A stretch of 64,000 nt of DNA from Apricaphanius iberus. Its lineage: Eukaryota > Chordata > Actinopteri > Cyprinodontiformes > Aphaniidae. Shown here in pieces: positions 22,895 through 36,480 of this stretch. The stretch is from the NCBI GenBank assembly GCA_028564705.1, contig JAPXFQ010002822.1, positions 1,798,001 through 1,862,000 of the forward strand. Reading direction: 5' to 3'. Made by a program: the position numbers and the translations under genes. A model generated the notes under the pieces. It was not told the DNA's origin. It worked only from the letters and a program-made list of their open reading frames with translations, and made no database searches. How positions within the stretch are numbered: position 1 is the first letter of the stretch; each line of letters opens with the position of its first letter.

Positions 22895-24053
22895 AGGCCT
22901 GGATCACACGGTAGGATTTTAAAATTGTCACCAAAGCTTCAGACTGCACCCACAGTGATTAAAAAAAATAAGATATATCTGCTTTGTTCCTAAAGTGTGT
23001 GGTGTGTGCCCACACAGCAGCAACAAGACACCACACACAAACTGATTTTAATACCAAACATTTCAAGCTCAGACAGGAAATCTCACAAAAACACATGATA
23101 TAAAATGTGAACAACGAAACAGGAGTCGATAAATATAGATGCCAAGGACAAGGTCTTGTTAATTGTTTGTGGGCTAGTTTGAACAGGGAGAAAAATAAAA
23201 TCCTGTGCCTGAAGAAGTGGACACTGTAGAAGCAGGGGCTCTATTTGTTATACAAAGATTTAGAAGTACATTTTTATGAGTTTTTTTTTTCACTGGGAAA
23301 CGTCATTATAGACTTTGCTCTGACTGATCTCTCTTTCTATGTATCTGTAGACTGTGGTCAAGTGAGGCACACTCACAAATAATAGACTCTTCAAAATGGG
23401 CATTCAGACATCGCTGCCTGTCAACTACATGCTGCATTCAACAGGCTACATGCTTGTTCCTCTTTGCAAGGGACCATGAGACAATCCAAAATGTTGAATA
23501 TCTCAGATTTGCGATCACAGCGCTTTCAATGTCCTTCTGAGCAGACCTGAGCATTCTGAACTAGGGATGCAACAATGCCACTTTTTTCAAACCGATACGA
23601 TACTGATATTTATATCGGAGTACCTACCGTTTCCGTGTACCAATGCTGATACTTCTACCAATGAATTGGAAGACAGGTTTTATTGTCTTTTCTGCTTGTT
23701 ACAACAAACAAGGGTGAATTAGATAAAAAAAATATATTTCAATAAAAATGTACACAAAACAAAAATTTCAAGTTAAAATTATTTATTTTTTTATAATTAT
23801 TGGAGTGTTTACACGTTTTAAGTTTTGGTTAATGGTATCTGTTAACTTTAACCAATACCCATACAAATACATTAGTATCGAGGCCGATACCTGAAACTAG
23901 TATCAGTATCGGTGCATCCCTCCTCTGAACACACCACATGGCAGGAATATCTGTTAGGATTATCTTAAGAGCCATCCTTATATGCAGGGGATGTCAGAAG
24001 GGAAAAATCAGGGCAAAATCGGCATAAATAACCTGCCATGTGAACCAGGCCTA
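22895..24053. mobile_element. hAT-like MITE, interrupted by a second one
   Basis: The ends are aggcctggatcacacggtag and the inverted ctgccatgtgaaccaggcct, an imperfect terminal inverted repeat. There is no protein. A younger 361-bp element sits inside at 23562-23922. No convincing 8-bp flank match was found for the outer copy. Confidence 0.7.
23562..23922. mobile_element. Short hAT-like MITE nested in the 22895-24053 element
   Basis: The termini are tagggatgcaac and ggtgcatccctc (last base diverged). The interior has the gatacgatactgatat and agtatcagtatcggtgcatc runs of a well-known fish MITE. The flanks ttctgaac (23554-23561) and ctctgaac (23923-23930) match at 7 of 8 positions, giving the hAT target duplication. 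Confidence 0.85.
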
Positions 24054-24063
24054 AAGCTGGGTT

Positions 24064-24371
24064 AAGATCTGTCAGATCCGTTATTAAAAACTTGGAGGAA
24101 GGTGTAGAACCATTGCATTAGAGGAAGAAATGTGAATCGAAAAAAAGAAGAATCTAAACCGAGACCTAAATAAATCAAGAGTAGAATTCTGGGATTAAGA
24201 AAACCACTAATCAGAGAGGCTGCACAGAGAAAATGCAAGATATTTGCAAGAGAATATATAGATTGGACTCTGGAGTAATATGAGATTGTGTTGTCTGATC
24301 AGTCCACATTGACCCTCTTTAAGGATGAGGGGAGCATCAGGGTAATAAGAGAGACGGATGAATGATGCATC
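24064..24371 (+). mobile_element. Tc1-like transposon relic, first half
   Basis: Text such as gaattctgggattaagaaaa, aagatatttgcaagagaata and gtctgatcagtccacattga matches the middle of a Tc1 transposase gene up to just past the first catalytic block. It continues at 24986 after an insertion. It is highly decayed, with no open frame. Confidence 0.65.
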
Positions 24372-24985
24372 TGTGATATATACCCATTTTCCACTAGGGG
24401 AATATTTGTCAGGCAGGTCAGGTCAGTTCATCCCGAAGCAAAATGGTATGGTTGTGTTTCCATTCCCATCTCAGGAATGCAGCAGTGTACGGGGACATCG
24501 GCGGGCTCAGCATGGAGAAGTTCCAGTAAAGAGCTGTCATCACTCATCGTTTTCCGACATTCCAGATGCTGAAGCTGGAGCCGGTTTCTAGCACCTCTCT
24601 CTTGCTCATTTCACCATAAATGCCATCCATTTTTGCAAAGCACTTTCTTCACTACCCGATATTCGCAATTAAATTTCCCCCCAGTTTTGCTTCTCTATTC
24701 TCTGGGACATCTCTTCAAATGAACAGTGGCTACCACTGCTAGGTAGGAGTGACAGTGACATCACTATTAGTCCATAGGTGGGCCTGTTGGGTCGCCTCAG
24801 CTGGCTTCGGACTGAGCCAGAGGTAGTCCCAAACAAAAGGAAGAGAAAGGAGGTGAAAACGTTCTTAACACGGTATGACCCGACATGGGACGTCTGGGTC
24901 TGGGACGAGCTGACCCTTGTGGAAGAGAGGGAATACTCTACCAGAATGTAACGGCGGGTTGATTCTCTTGGTCGGGGCTGGATCA
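24372..24985. mobile_element. Element inserted into the Tc1 relic
   Basis: It starts near tatacccattttccactagg, a common fish MITE end, and fills the gap between the two Tc1 halves. The right boundary, just before caatccaagatgacaatacc, is inferred from the Tc1 match resuming, not from a clean terminal repeat. Confidence 0.5.
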
Positions 24986-25245
24986 GCAACAATCCAAGAT
25001 GACAATACCATGATTCATCGAGCTCAAATTGTGAAAGAGTGATTCAGGGAGCATGAGACATCATATTCAACCACAAAGTCCACATCTTCATACCACTGGG
25101 CATCTTTGCAAAGAGTTGAATAAAGCATCGCCATCATCAACACAAGATCTTGGTGAAAGACGTAAAGAGCTGCAGCCAAGCTTTTGGCGACCTACATTCT
25201 ACAACACCAGAAGATCTGTGAGGTAAAGAAACATCATCAAGTACA
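24986..25245 (+). mobile_element. Tc1-like transposon relic, second half
   Basis: It contains atccaagatgacaataccat (the Q-D-D-N-x block region), gctcaaattgtgaaagagtg, gggagcatgagacatcatat and atcatcaacacaagatcttg followed by gtgaaagac, all from the C-terminal half of a fish Tc1 transposase. The SPDLNPIE region has been deleted or scrambled. Confidence 0.75.
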
Positions 25246-25485
25246 AGTTTGTTTTTGTTCGACCAAGAGTTGCTCCTGGAGGAAAAATCTAATCATTTGG
25301 TCTCCATTTAATCAAAGACTTTAAATATATATAATCTGGGGCGTATGCGCTGCCTTTCCTCTTCCTGCTGTAGGGTGTGTTTGTTCATTTGTGTGTTATG
25401 GCTGAGTTGTGCAAGTTGGGGAGTTTGTCATGTTGTTGGCATCTCATGTCCAATCCACTTTCATATGCATCAACCTCTTTTTATA

Positions 25486-25507
25486 TGTGTGTGTGTGTGT
25501 GTGTGTG
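25486..25507. repeat. (TG)n microsatellite
   Basis: It is about 11 TG units. A GT-rich and GGT run follows at about 25655-25685. Confidence 0.85.
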
Positions 25508-28500
25508 ACTGTGTGGCCATGTTTGGGTTAGCGAATCTGGACACTTCACAGAGAATTTCTGAAGAGAAGCATAAGTAATGCATGAGCAGGTGTGGGAGGA
25601 GGGCTGGCAGGTGAGATAAGGAGGGAATAAGGGAGAGATAGAGAAGTGAGATAGGTGTGTGTGTGTGGGGTGGTGGTGGTGGAGGTAAGACATGTGAAGA
25701 GAAGCAGAAAGACAGAGCACATGACAACAAAAAGATTAAAAGTTTGAACAGGAAGCTGAAGGAAAGGATGGAGGAAAATTAGAAAAATGGAGCTGAGACT
25801 AAAACCCATTTTGCTGTTACTGAAGTTAAAACCTCCTATATGATGACAGAAAACAGATGTGAACCCAGAAGACAACCAGATATATCATGAAGCCAAAGCT
25901 GACAGCTTAAATCCGATCAGCAGTTTTCTGTCTGCAGCTTGTTTAACTCCAATCTGCTCACACATTAAATGTTCATGAGGATCTGCCGAGACGAACGGCA
26001 AAAAATGAAACGGAGGGCGTTGACTTAAAGAAGAGAGATGTGTCCACTACCAATCTGCTCTTTCCTCATGTTTGAGACTGTCATTTTATTAGCAAGTGGA
26101 AAAAAACTGAAATGACACTAAGAGGATAAACGTCTGCTTTCAGCTTTTTCTTGCTGTTGACTTTTTTATTTTCCCCATAAGATCCCAGCCTATTGACTGG
26201 TTCAACCCTTTTATCCTCATAGCTAAAAAAAAAGTGAGCAGGTGGAAGTTTATATCCTGTTTGTAGACATGTTGATGGACACATTGAAGGTATTATGAGA
26301 GATACCGTGACATATTTTGGGGAAAATTTGCTTAAACAGACGATTTGTTTCTTATGGAAGTTAATTATTATGAAAAAGTCCCAATTTTCTTCATTGAAAA
26401 TAAATACAACTCGGGTGTGTGAATGGTTTGGCTGTAGACTAATTTCTGTTACTGATTCGATGCGAAAAAAGGTCTGCCCATGCTGCTTTCACTGCATTTA
26501 AAATGGAAAGTAGGAGCCAGGTTCTGCTTTTCGGATGCATTGACATTATCAGTTGTCACTGCCTCAATAAAACTAGGAATTTTGATAGTTTGCTGCATTA
26601 GAGCACACAGGGCTGGCTTAATGTGATGCCAGAATATCATCACTCTCCTCAGAGAAGCAGTTGTTGCAGACCATCAATCAGGGAAGGGTTATAAGGCTAT
26701 TTTCAAACAATCTGAAGTTCATAATTTTACAGAGATTATTTCCAAGTGGGAAAAAAGTTGAGCAAGCCATTTGTCTTTTTCAACAAGTGAACACTTCTAT
26801 TGAATTCTCCATGTCCATCTTAATGTCCTCTGGAAGAGACGAGACAATGTAGACATGTTTTGTCATAATCGACACCACCATGTTAAAGATATTAACCTCA
26901 AATACGAGAATGAATCTTAATCATAATGTTGGAAGATTGAGGATTTGGGGTCGATTTACTGTACAGCCACAAACCCCCGTCACTATGCAGTTATTGATTC
27001 TGGCTTTACCAACTCTCTGTTTGAAAGTTTTCTTGAAGTTAAATGTAAAATATTCTGTCCCAGGGCAGAAATTTTGCTCAAACTGTCTCATCTGGAGAAC
27101 ACAGCTTTCCAAACACAGCAGCAGTTATTCAACAACGTATCTGAATAAGAAAGAATCAGTGGTCAGGATTTATTTCCTGAATGAGAGTCAAAGGAAAATG
27201 AAGTATGAAAGATTTATTTGGAGAATTTATTCACAGTTCAGTTTTATTCAAAGCAATAAATAAAGCAAAATCAATTAAAGAAGTAATTGTTTTAAGAAAC
27301 AGAAACCAATCAGAAGAAAACTGTTTCTGTCCTGCTATGTAGTCTGTCATTTAATAGATTAAAGGAGCTCCAAAACAGGTCTAAAATGCATTATTAGACA
27401 GAAATAAAGACGAAAAGCCTTAGCACACATAGCCCCCCTGGTTTTTGCAGAGATTAGGGACTACAGTCCACTGCAACTAGCTCAAATCCATAAATACCTG
27501 AGATGCCCTCTGAAAACACATATGATTGCCCATTTAATACATCAACAGTCGATTATATTTTAAAAAGCATTATTACACATGGTCAAAAACATCTTAAAAC
27601 AAGTTTACATCCACATATTTCCTTACCTCTGTTCTTGATTTACAGACCAAGGAGATTTAATTGTACTTTTTGATTGGTTGCTTTGAAATAAACAGCTAAA
27701 AATCTCTTTGCAATTAGCAAGTAACAGTGAGCTTAGATATTTCTGTTTCCAAAACTGGGGGATCGAAGAAATCACATTGTATGATTTTTAAATAATTTAT
27801 TTGTATAATGGTGCACAAAATAAGTGTTTGGGCATAACAAATATTCACCTCTTGAAGAGTACCAATGTACCAGAAATTACACACTTCATCTTTTGAACAA
27901 TCGGTGGCTGCCACTTACTTTTTTCCCACTGAATGTAAAATGAATTATTCTTTTGGTTACATTTTTTCAGTGTTTATCTTTCAAAGGGTTTTAAAGTTAC
28001 TTTGAAATGAAAAAAGGCTAAAGGATAAAATATTTAAAAATAAGGAATATTCTTCCATGTTTTCTTTTTCTTCTATCGACTTAAATATTGTAGTTTCTTG
28101 CTCCACTGTTAAAATGGAAGAAAAGCAAATTTTGGCAACAGAATCATTTTCAATGCGACTGACTTTTCCATCTTTTCCGCCACCTCAGGGGATATCTCTA
28201 GCATCCTCTGGCAGATGGAGTCCTTCTACCATATCTGCCTTCATTGCTCCCATCATTTTATTCCCCTCAAATCTGCAAACAAATCAAAATGTTTATTTCA
28301 TCAAATCCTTCAATTAGAACAGAAGGCTTAAATATCCCAGAAATAATTTGAAAAGACCTGCTATAGTCTCAGCTTGTGGAATAGGGTGGATGGAAATGGG
28401 TCTGTCAAGGTTCCTGCAGGTGGTGGTATCCGCAGAGGGGTTTTCATGTTCTTTCTGAACCACATAACTCTGCTGGGATCAAATCACTGACCCTTGTTTA

Positions 28501-28846
28501 ATGCCACCTTATTCCTCCTCATCTGGTCTCACTGGTCTTTATCTAATTTGATTTTAGAGCTCTAAGAGTGCCATGAGTATCGGAATCTGAGCCAGTGCGA
28601 ATATTGGACTCTTTAGTCTTTGTGAATTATTGTACCACAAAACTTAAATCTGTAAATCATACCATGTTTTACCAAGTGAAAAGGATGGTATGTAGTGTAA
28701 GTAAAAGGTTCATTACCCACTTTTTAACTTCTTATGTTTGGTCCCAGTGCTTGACCAAGGCTACAAGGATTTTTATTTTTCTGATCCATAGTACTAACAA
28801 AGAGCCATATCATTAAATAATACTTCCCTCTTGCACCTCATTCACA

Positions 28847-29440
28847 CCTGGTGCGGCACTTGTGTGGTCCAGTTACAATATGGCTGCTGCATGGACCAAA
28901 AAACATTGTCCAATTAGAACATTCACACCTGCTGTGGTGCATCTGTAGTGGGGATGCGGGACCCGGTTAACTTTTCTTGTGGAGTCAATTTTTTCAGAAC
29001 GCCGCATGTACATTTTCAGGAAGTCAAAGAAATAACAAACATATTTAGGTAACAGAAAATGATCAAAGGACATAACTTCTCCCCCTTTGTAAGGTTAACA
29101 TGATTTGGATACTTAAAAGACAAAAAAACACCCTTAAGACTTAATTAAATATAATAACATTAAACTATAATGGAATTTATACTTGGTGTACATGGTAAAC
29201 CATGTTAGAACAACTCAAGTGAATAAATAATGTTCAACAAAAGTATGAAAAGGCAAGTGTTAGTGGTGTTACAATCCTTTCTCTCTATATGTAGTTGTTA
29301 TCACATAAACCACAGAGATTTAATGCTCTGGCTGGATCAAATTTCTTGAGACGTTACACACACAAACCGCAGTCGGTGCGAAATGCAGTCCTTCGGACAG
29401 CTGTACGGATACTGGTATCACACCCAGTGTGATTGAGCTG
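28847..29440. mobile_element. Possible MITE with cacacctg-type ends
   Basis: The left end cattcacacctggtgcggca and the right end ggtatcacacccagtgtgat are loosely inverted. A second cattcacacctgctgtggtg lies at 28920. The family is not certain. Confidence 0.35.
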
Positions 29441-30681
29441 TTAGTGTTCAGAATTTCTACAATATACAGGGAGTGAGTTTATGCTGACTGTATATGTCCA
29501 GTTACCTTTCCCCATTTCAGATCATAGTTATGCAATAAATATGGAAACACAAAGCTGCTTTTATAGACTTCAATGTCACACAGCTGTGTTTGCTTTCAGA
29601 ATGTACGGCTTGGATAGTGGAACAGAGGGGGCGTGACTTATAACTCAGGAGCATCCCTTGAGCAGAGCACATAAAATGTATTTTGCAGTCCTCCCATACC
29701 CCATGTTATCTGGCTGAGCTCTGTATTAAATGCATTCAGACCTTCACATACAAAGTTGTCCACCACTATCGACCAGTATTCATAATCCTATCCTAGCAGC
29801 TCATATTTGGCTCCATTAGTACCTATCTAGGTTTGCCATCAGTAGGCCATTCTGTGTTTTAGATCTTAAAAGTTGTCTAAACTTTGTCTATTGCCTCAAT
29901 AAAAAAGTTTTTATATTAGTTTTCCAAATATGCTTTACAGACAATATCAATTTAAGTTTCTTTTTGATGTTGTTGCGTATTTAAGGTAAAAAATGCAGCT
30001 ATTTGGCAATTAACATTCAAAGGAGTGCTTATGGCAGTCAATAAGATAAATAATTTATGAAAAAATATTAATGTTTTCAGGGCACCAACTGGGTTTCCAG
30101 GAACTATTTTAATAGCCAAATATCTATATCAGTTTCATAACCTGAAGGAATTTCCTTAATTCTTGCTTGGGATGTCAGCTTGCTGTGCACGGTGCAGGTG
30201 TATAAATGCGCTGTATATATGTTGATTTATGCATGTTGGTTTGCTGTATAGCTTCAGTATATTTCATAGTGCATAATACGCATTATTTAGTTAAAGTGAT
30301 GTTTTCTGTCTTTAATTAGTGCTAATTCATTGACAGAAGTAGCAGTGTACATCTTCAGAATAATAGCGTTTATTTCCTGATGTGATAAACTGGAGAATCT
30401 GTTGAGCGTTTACCCTTGGGAAAATTGTTAATTGTGACATTTGATTTATCTGATGTAAAATATTCACAGACTGGTGATAACCAAATCTTAAGTTTATTCA
30501 TGTATTTTGGTTAGTTCTACCCTTATTTGTTATTCATTTTATATGAGATCACACATACATTGTGAATGTGATTGTGGAGTTCAAAACAAAAATTCAGTTG
30601 ATTTCTCCTATATTTAATAATAAAAAAGAGCAACAGCATCCGGATTTGTCCGTTATTTACACTGAAAATTTTAGTTTTTTG

Positions 30682-30763
30682 TTGTCATATTTAGGAATGG
30701 TGATTAATTCACAGCTACCCTGTGATTAAATAGATCAAAAATTTTATTGTTTGACAGCCCTAC
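30682..30763 (-). mobile_element. End of an hAT-like MITE
   Basis: On the minus strand it begins tagggctgtcaaacaataaa, then ttaatcacagggtagctgtg and aattaatcacc, the start of a very common fish MITE. The other end is not found. Confidence 0.55.
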
Positions 30764-32079
30764 TAAAAATAAAAAAACAAGAGTGGTTTTAGATGAAGTT
30801 TGTATGTTTTCCATCCTTTAAGCACCGTTTCAAGCAGCATTTAAGCACGGACACAGTTTCAAAAATACCGGTTAGGCACCGGTATCGGATGAAACCTAAA
30901 CAATATTCATCGCTTGTAATAATGGACACAGAGTTCATTCAAAAAGAGCCGGTAAAAAAAGAAATGGTTGTTTTAAAGTGCCTTTTGATGACTTTTCTTA
31001 TTTGGCATTAGATGATATAAGGTTCAAACATTGCTAAAAAACCTAATAGAATGGCTGAAGAGAAAATATTTATAATCGATTTTCACTCAGAGAGGATGAA
31101 AAGAAAACATTCTAATGTTGAAGGAAAGTGCAATCATACCTGTAAACTTGACCCATATCACCCCTTGCCTTCATTATTACTTCATAATTCATAGTAGATA
31201 GTTCATAAGGTACAAGGGGATTTCATGTTTATGTAGTTTTTATTTCAGCTGGTTCGGGAATCCAAGGTTGGAGCTGAGAAGAAGCAGAACATTTGTAACA
31301 TCCTCACAACTCAGTGGGGAGAAAAACATTTTAATATAAATCTTTATCAAGTACAAATACCTGGAATATACCTGTTGTGCGCACACAAAGCACACGTTGG
31401 GATCTTTCTCTGCAAGTGAATGTGCAGGACTTTTATTACACAAATTTATTTTTCTTGACATTATGAGACATCTTCAAGCACCTCGCTGGGGTCATAATAT
31501 GGTGCAGTAAAAAAGGTAATGCAGATACTGTGTTCAGGAAAAACGCCAATCAGTTTTGAGTGGGCAGTGTTTCATCTGACAATAAGCTCCCAGGATGCGC
31601 TGCAGAAAACCTTTTTATGAGGCTTCTGTTCAGTGGTTTGTACTGAAGTCCTAATTGGCCTGCAGGTACACCATTCTGCATTAGGACAACTATTGTAGGA
31701 CAGAATCATTATGTTTTGATTTGCCTTTTTAAATGTAGGTGAAATCAGATTCAGAAATCAGGAGAAATGTTTTTTATTCTAATTTGTGTAAGTTAACCCT
31801 CTTTAGAAATTGCTCCACTGATTGCAGTTTTGTAGGATGATGCTGATTTTCAGTTACAAAAACAGTGAAACGGATAAATAACTAGTAACTGTAAACAATA
31901 AAACTGATCTACAGCCCTTAATTTCTATTATTCTCAGTGTGTTGACTGATCAGCTGCATCATCTTTTACAATGGACACCTACATATTCTCGATTAAGTAT
32001 TCAAGTAATTTCTGTTATAAACTAAACATATATAGTTTTAAAAAAAATCACTTATTGGATTTTTTTAATGGTGCATATT

Positions 32080-32420
32080 TAAAATTCTCCGAAGAAAATG
32101 CAGCTTTGGAAGCTGAAATATCTAGACACAATGTTTCTTTAAATGCTATCGGGTAGTGTTTGCAAACCAGCCAATCAAGGAGCGCTTGGGTATTTACAAA
32201 AGAGTGAATATATGGGATATGTTGATCATTATCAACATCTGCCTTATCCCTTAGTGGATAATGGCTTCTGTGATCATGTTAAAATGGTTTCCACTGTGCA
32301 AATCAATGCATATTGAGGTATATTTGGAGTTTCAACCATTGAAATATGTATTTATAAGTGTTTTTTGGGGGGATCTTGAGTATTCATGAACTTTAGCTTT
32401 TGCAGACAGCTGCCCTAACC
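32080..32420. repeat. Dispersed repeat, copy B (pairs with 3766-4060)
   Basis: It has the same block order as copy A, with the best match at ggtttccactgtgcaaat and atgcatattgaggtatattt. It contains one extra stretch (about 32195-32280) absent from copy A. It is non-coding and the family is unknown to me. Confidence 0.6.
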
Positions 32421-32766
32421 CTGATGAATGCCAGGGTTCCACAGTACTTCTGATCAGCTTATCCTTCTTTTACCACACTTCATTCAATTCAACGTTTTCT
32501 TTTGGGTTTAATTTAAACTTTTTTGCTATGTGGGTGCATATATTTCACTATTTATGTTTTTTCTATTCTTTTATCTCTCTCTTATTTCTGACTTTTCATA
32601 AACGCCCTTACATGAGAGCCTGTTATTGTTTAGTAATCAGTGGGTCTTTACCAGTTGCATCCTTACACTTAGGAAAACATTAGATGTGTAGATGCAGACA
32701 CTTGTTTGTGGCGTTTAAACAATACATCCAGTTACCCTTTACGGTGTGCTTGTGGATACAGTTTTA

Positions 32767-32840
32767 GAATAGAGTAGAATAATAGAATACTTTTCCCGCA
32801 AAGGGAAATTTGGTCCTAACGGCAGCAAAAAAACAAAAAA
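32767..32840 (-). mobile_element. 3' tail of a LINE, minus orientation
   Basis: The run tagaatagagtagaataata, gaatac and gcaaagggaaatttggtcc is the reverse of a common fish LINE 3' end (paired attct-type units). No coding part remains; poly-A/C-rich sequence follows. Confidence 0.5.
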
Positions 32841-34892
32841 AACAAAAAAAAACAAGAAACAGATGTACAAACCGAACAAAACACAGAACAGAAACACATT
32901 TTTAAAGAAGAAAATAAATAGATTAAATATTTGCATCATGTTTTAGTTTTCGTATAGTATAATGGTTACCAAAAACAGAGTACTGTACAGTTATTAAGGT
33001 AATTAAAATGTTTAGAAATTTTGAAAAGTACGGATTGTGCATTCAATTGTGCATTAAAAATTAATTGTATAACTTAGAATATTTTAGTATATTTAGTCTG
33101 TGAAAAAATAATGTGTGAGTTTTCATGAGTTGTTAAAATGTAAAAAATGTAAAAGCAAGTATTAAACGTCTTTTTAACAGCGTAAGTCAGGAATATTTAC
33201 GCTTCAAATCATTGCCTGTTGCCTCTTTGCTTTAGCAGTAGTTACTTTCAATAATAAGCATGCAGCCATCTTTGTTTAGCATCATAACTGCCTCACATAC
33301 AAGACACTGCTAGTAAGAGTATCGCTGCTGAATCATTAAGAACTTGAGGCCAAAAGTTTCAGCTGCAGTGAAGAAGGCTTCAGGAGTCTGATTAGTTGTT
33401 ATCACTGCAGACCTTGTTTAATATACGCAGCAGATCGGCGTGAGTGGTTCTTCATGCACTGTTAAAACAATATCTTTAGATAACAGTGACGATCGACAAC
33501 TCTCTTTAGATGTGATGAAACAGCAGTGAAGTATCTTGTCCTAATCCTTATGATTATTTTGATTCAATAGCCTTCCTCCCAATTCAGCCTAAATTTTGAA
33601 CAATATAATGCGGTGTATTTTGCAGCATGACAGACTGCCCTGTCACAAGAGAAACACAATAAAGTGCCTTAACAATCAGAACCTTTAAATTGTAGATCTG
33701 TGCAAAGGAAATCCTTGACTCTACAGAGAAGATTTAGTCATTTTCCTAAAAAACATATGAAGGAACAGATCTTGATGATGATGATCAGGTTTTTGGCTTT
33801 TAATGAGATAAATAATTTGCCACCATCAGTCACGAACATATCCAGAATAGATAAAGAAGCATTAAAATCATAGAAATATGGACTGTTCACATTAATTTGT
33901 GAGCAACTACATACATTTAATTTGTATAATATTTGTGGTTCTACAGTATATACTGTAGAAATGTGTTGTAGCAACTTCTCAGTATCCTGTTACATGATGG
34001 AGGGTGCCAGGTTGTGTCCCTCTGGGTGGCCTGTGTAACTCTGTGGTAAACGAGCTGGAGAAGGCAGGGATGCAGGAAGAAAACAGGCAGTGGGATGAAG
34101 TGATTGAGTGAATTTTCTCCTTCCTCCTGTGGAGTAACATCAGGGCAGGTTGTTCAAAATAACTGATGCTAACGAAGTGTTGAATCTCTGAGAAATTATT
34201 AGTAAGCCGCTTTTAATGTTTAAATCTGTCATTTTTCTTGTAGCCGATCTTGCCTGTACTGATTTTGATTTTCAGCCCTCAGATTTTCAGTGTTTCTGAA
34301 GCACCCTCTATGAAGATGGAGTTGGACCCACTTAAAAATAAAAAAACTCAGTGTTAGTGGAAAGTGCCCTCAACGTCTTTGTTGGCAAAATGATTCGAGG
34401 AATTTCGAAACCCTTATTTCTATTCTTGTATCCCATTTCTACATGTTTTCAAGAAAATGTGTACACTTGTGAAAGCTTTAGCAATTTGCACAGAAGGCCT
34501 CTGTTTTTACACACAGTTCCTGAAAGACTGTTGAATAAACCCATCTGCATGAATGTAATTTTACAATCAGTGGATCAGTTTTTTTGTCAGGGCGAAATGG
34601 TTCTGAAACATATTATTTTTTTTTTTAAACAAGCATTGGATGCACATGTTTGCAGTTATTGTAGATTTTTTTTCTAATCCATGCTAACTAAAAATAATTA
34701 GGCTCAAATTTATAAATTCACCCCTACTTATACCTAGTTCAGTGTTCCACAACTAGTCACACCTGAAAACGTGTCTTTTGCAGCAAATGGCAAGTTTCTC
34801 ACAATATTCCTAATGGATATTTGACATCTCTTCAATACAGAGATTGATTTGCTTGGATGGTACGCTTACTACTACTAGATGTTAACATCCCT

Positions 34893-35071
34893 TAAAGCAG
34901 TCCTCAATGTCCAGTTTTAGATGTGTCTCTGGTCCAGAACAGCTGATTTAGATGTTCCACTTATCTCCTCAGCATGGCAAAGGCCTGCTAAAGAGCCATC
35001 ATTTGTGATGACCCAGGGAAAAAAGTAAAACTTGCTGGATAGCTGCCCTTGAGGACCAAGTTTGGACACCC
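34893..35071. mobile_element. Palindromic hAT-like MITE relic
   Basis: The left arm (cctcaatgtccagttttaga, then tgtgtctctggtcc) and the right arm (gacccagggaaaaaagtaaa, then cttgctggatagctgccctt and gagga) are inverted versions of one another. They match a widespread palindromic fish MITE. Internal text includes cagctgattt and tcagcatggc. Confidence 0.65.
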
Positions 35072-35249
35072 AAGCTTTTAAGGATCCACACAGTATGGAG
35101 ATTTCCTCTTAGGTAGAGTTGGAGATGTCAAGGGTTGGTAATCTGGCGGTGCTCACCCTCCACCTCATCAGTTGTCCAGCAACAGGTCATTTGATATTTT
35201 TTGCCTTTTTGTCACAGAGGCTGGCCCACAGCATGAACATCAGAACAGA

Positions 35250-35690
35250 CCAAACTCATGTGTGGGGTCCCAATCCTATTTAATATCCAAAAGCTCCCAC
35301 GAGCCAATATTGTAACAACCATTAGGTTTAAATACCAGATGATGCAGTCGATGCTCAACTTTACATTGCAGTGACACCAAGTGACTGTGATCCCATCCAG
35401 ACCCTAAGTGAATGAATGGAAAAAAAATATTGGATGGATGTGTCATAATTTTCTCCTTCTTAATAAAATCCAACCTGAAGAATTATTTTTGGACCTAGAG
35501 AGAAAAAAGTTGGCACACAGCTTCAATTAATACAACTAGAAACCACTGAACAGGCTTAGGTGTGGTGATGTACTCAGACCTAAACCTCCAGTGTCATACA
35601 AAGGCAATAATGAGGTAAGCCTTCTTGCTGTTGAAAGTTACCTTGTCTTGCATGCTGATCAGACCTGGGTCTTTATGAGCAGCCCAAACT
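35250..35690 (+). pseudogene. L2-like LINE reverse transcriptase relic
   Basis: With stops ignored, the frame shows the L2 order: a GVPxxxILFNIQKLPRANIV block, then text where YADDTQ should be (decayed), then WMCHNFLLLNKIQPEELFLD, matching the usual WMSxNFLxLNxxKTE. Later text fits the following CGDVLRP-type region. Multiple stops and lost active-site residues show it is a fossil. Confidence 0.6.
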
Positions 35691-36229
35691 AAATCCTTTG
35701 GCTCTTAACGCCAGCAGCTACAAACTCTTTGGTCTTCTGTTTAGCCTACCCTCCAGCCTCCGTAATTAGCCTTTTGGTGGGACTACCTACAAAGCCCCTG
35801 CCACAAGTCTCCACCGTAAACACACAGATTTTAAAGACCTGTGCTGCCAGGTTTGCATATCGCAGCCATTTCCTTTCGATTGCTCTCTCTCTCATTGGTC
35901 TGTACGTTCCACGATGAAGACACATCAACTGGATTTGGACCAAAGGATCAGATCTTGTGGAAGGTTGATTACTGCGATTTCTGATGACAAGGTGAGCCTC
36001 TGACCTAAGTCCAACTACATTTTTTAGTCCTGACTACGTTAAGGTAGCATGAGTCTGGACAAGCAGATATTGTCCACAAATATCCACAAAGGTTTTGATG
36101 TGTGTTTTCAATCAGTTTACAGTTCCAACACCTAGTTATGTTAGAGTTTCAACTGCTGAGCTATTTTGAGGTTAAATTAATAAATAAGTGTTTTTAAGTT
36201 GTCTTCCTTCAGCATTTCCCCCTTCTTGT

Positions 36230-36480
36230 GTAATCCACCAGTTAGCTGAGCTGAATCAACCCCAGAACATGATATGATCCCTACTATGCTTGATAATTGG
36301 TACAGTGTTCTTACTTTTGAAAGCCTTGCCCTGCCGGAATCCTTAAAGCACAGTAATAATCTTTATGGCTAAATCCTTCCATGTTTCTCATCTGACAAAA
36401 TGTTTCCCAAGAAGGAATTTAGCCTGTCCAGCTTGAAGGTAAAAATTGTGGAGAAGGGTTTCTGTCTTCGTCTGCACCAT
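36230..36480 (-). mobile_element. Tc1-like transposase relic, minus strand
   Basis: On the minus strand 36314-36261 reads KNTVPIIKHSRDHIMFWG, matching the KNTxPTVKHGGGSIMFWG motif of Tc1 transposases. The upstream part (about 36330-36480) fits the region around the first catalytic Asp. It is diverged and truncated at both ends. Confidence 0.7.

Noticed and set aside
25470..25875. His/Thr-rich and Pro/His-rich minus-strand ORFs
   Set aside because: They are translation of TG and GGT microsatellite sequence.
30810..30910. ccggttaggcaccggtatcgg-like MITE interior
   Set aside because: It resembles the middle of a fish MITE, but no ends could be found, so it is not listed as a feature.
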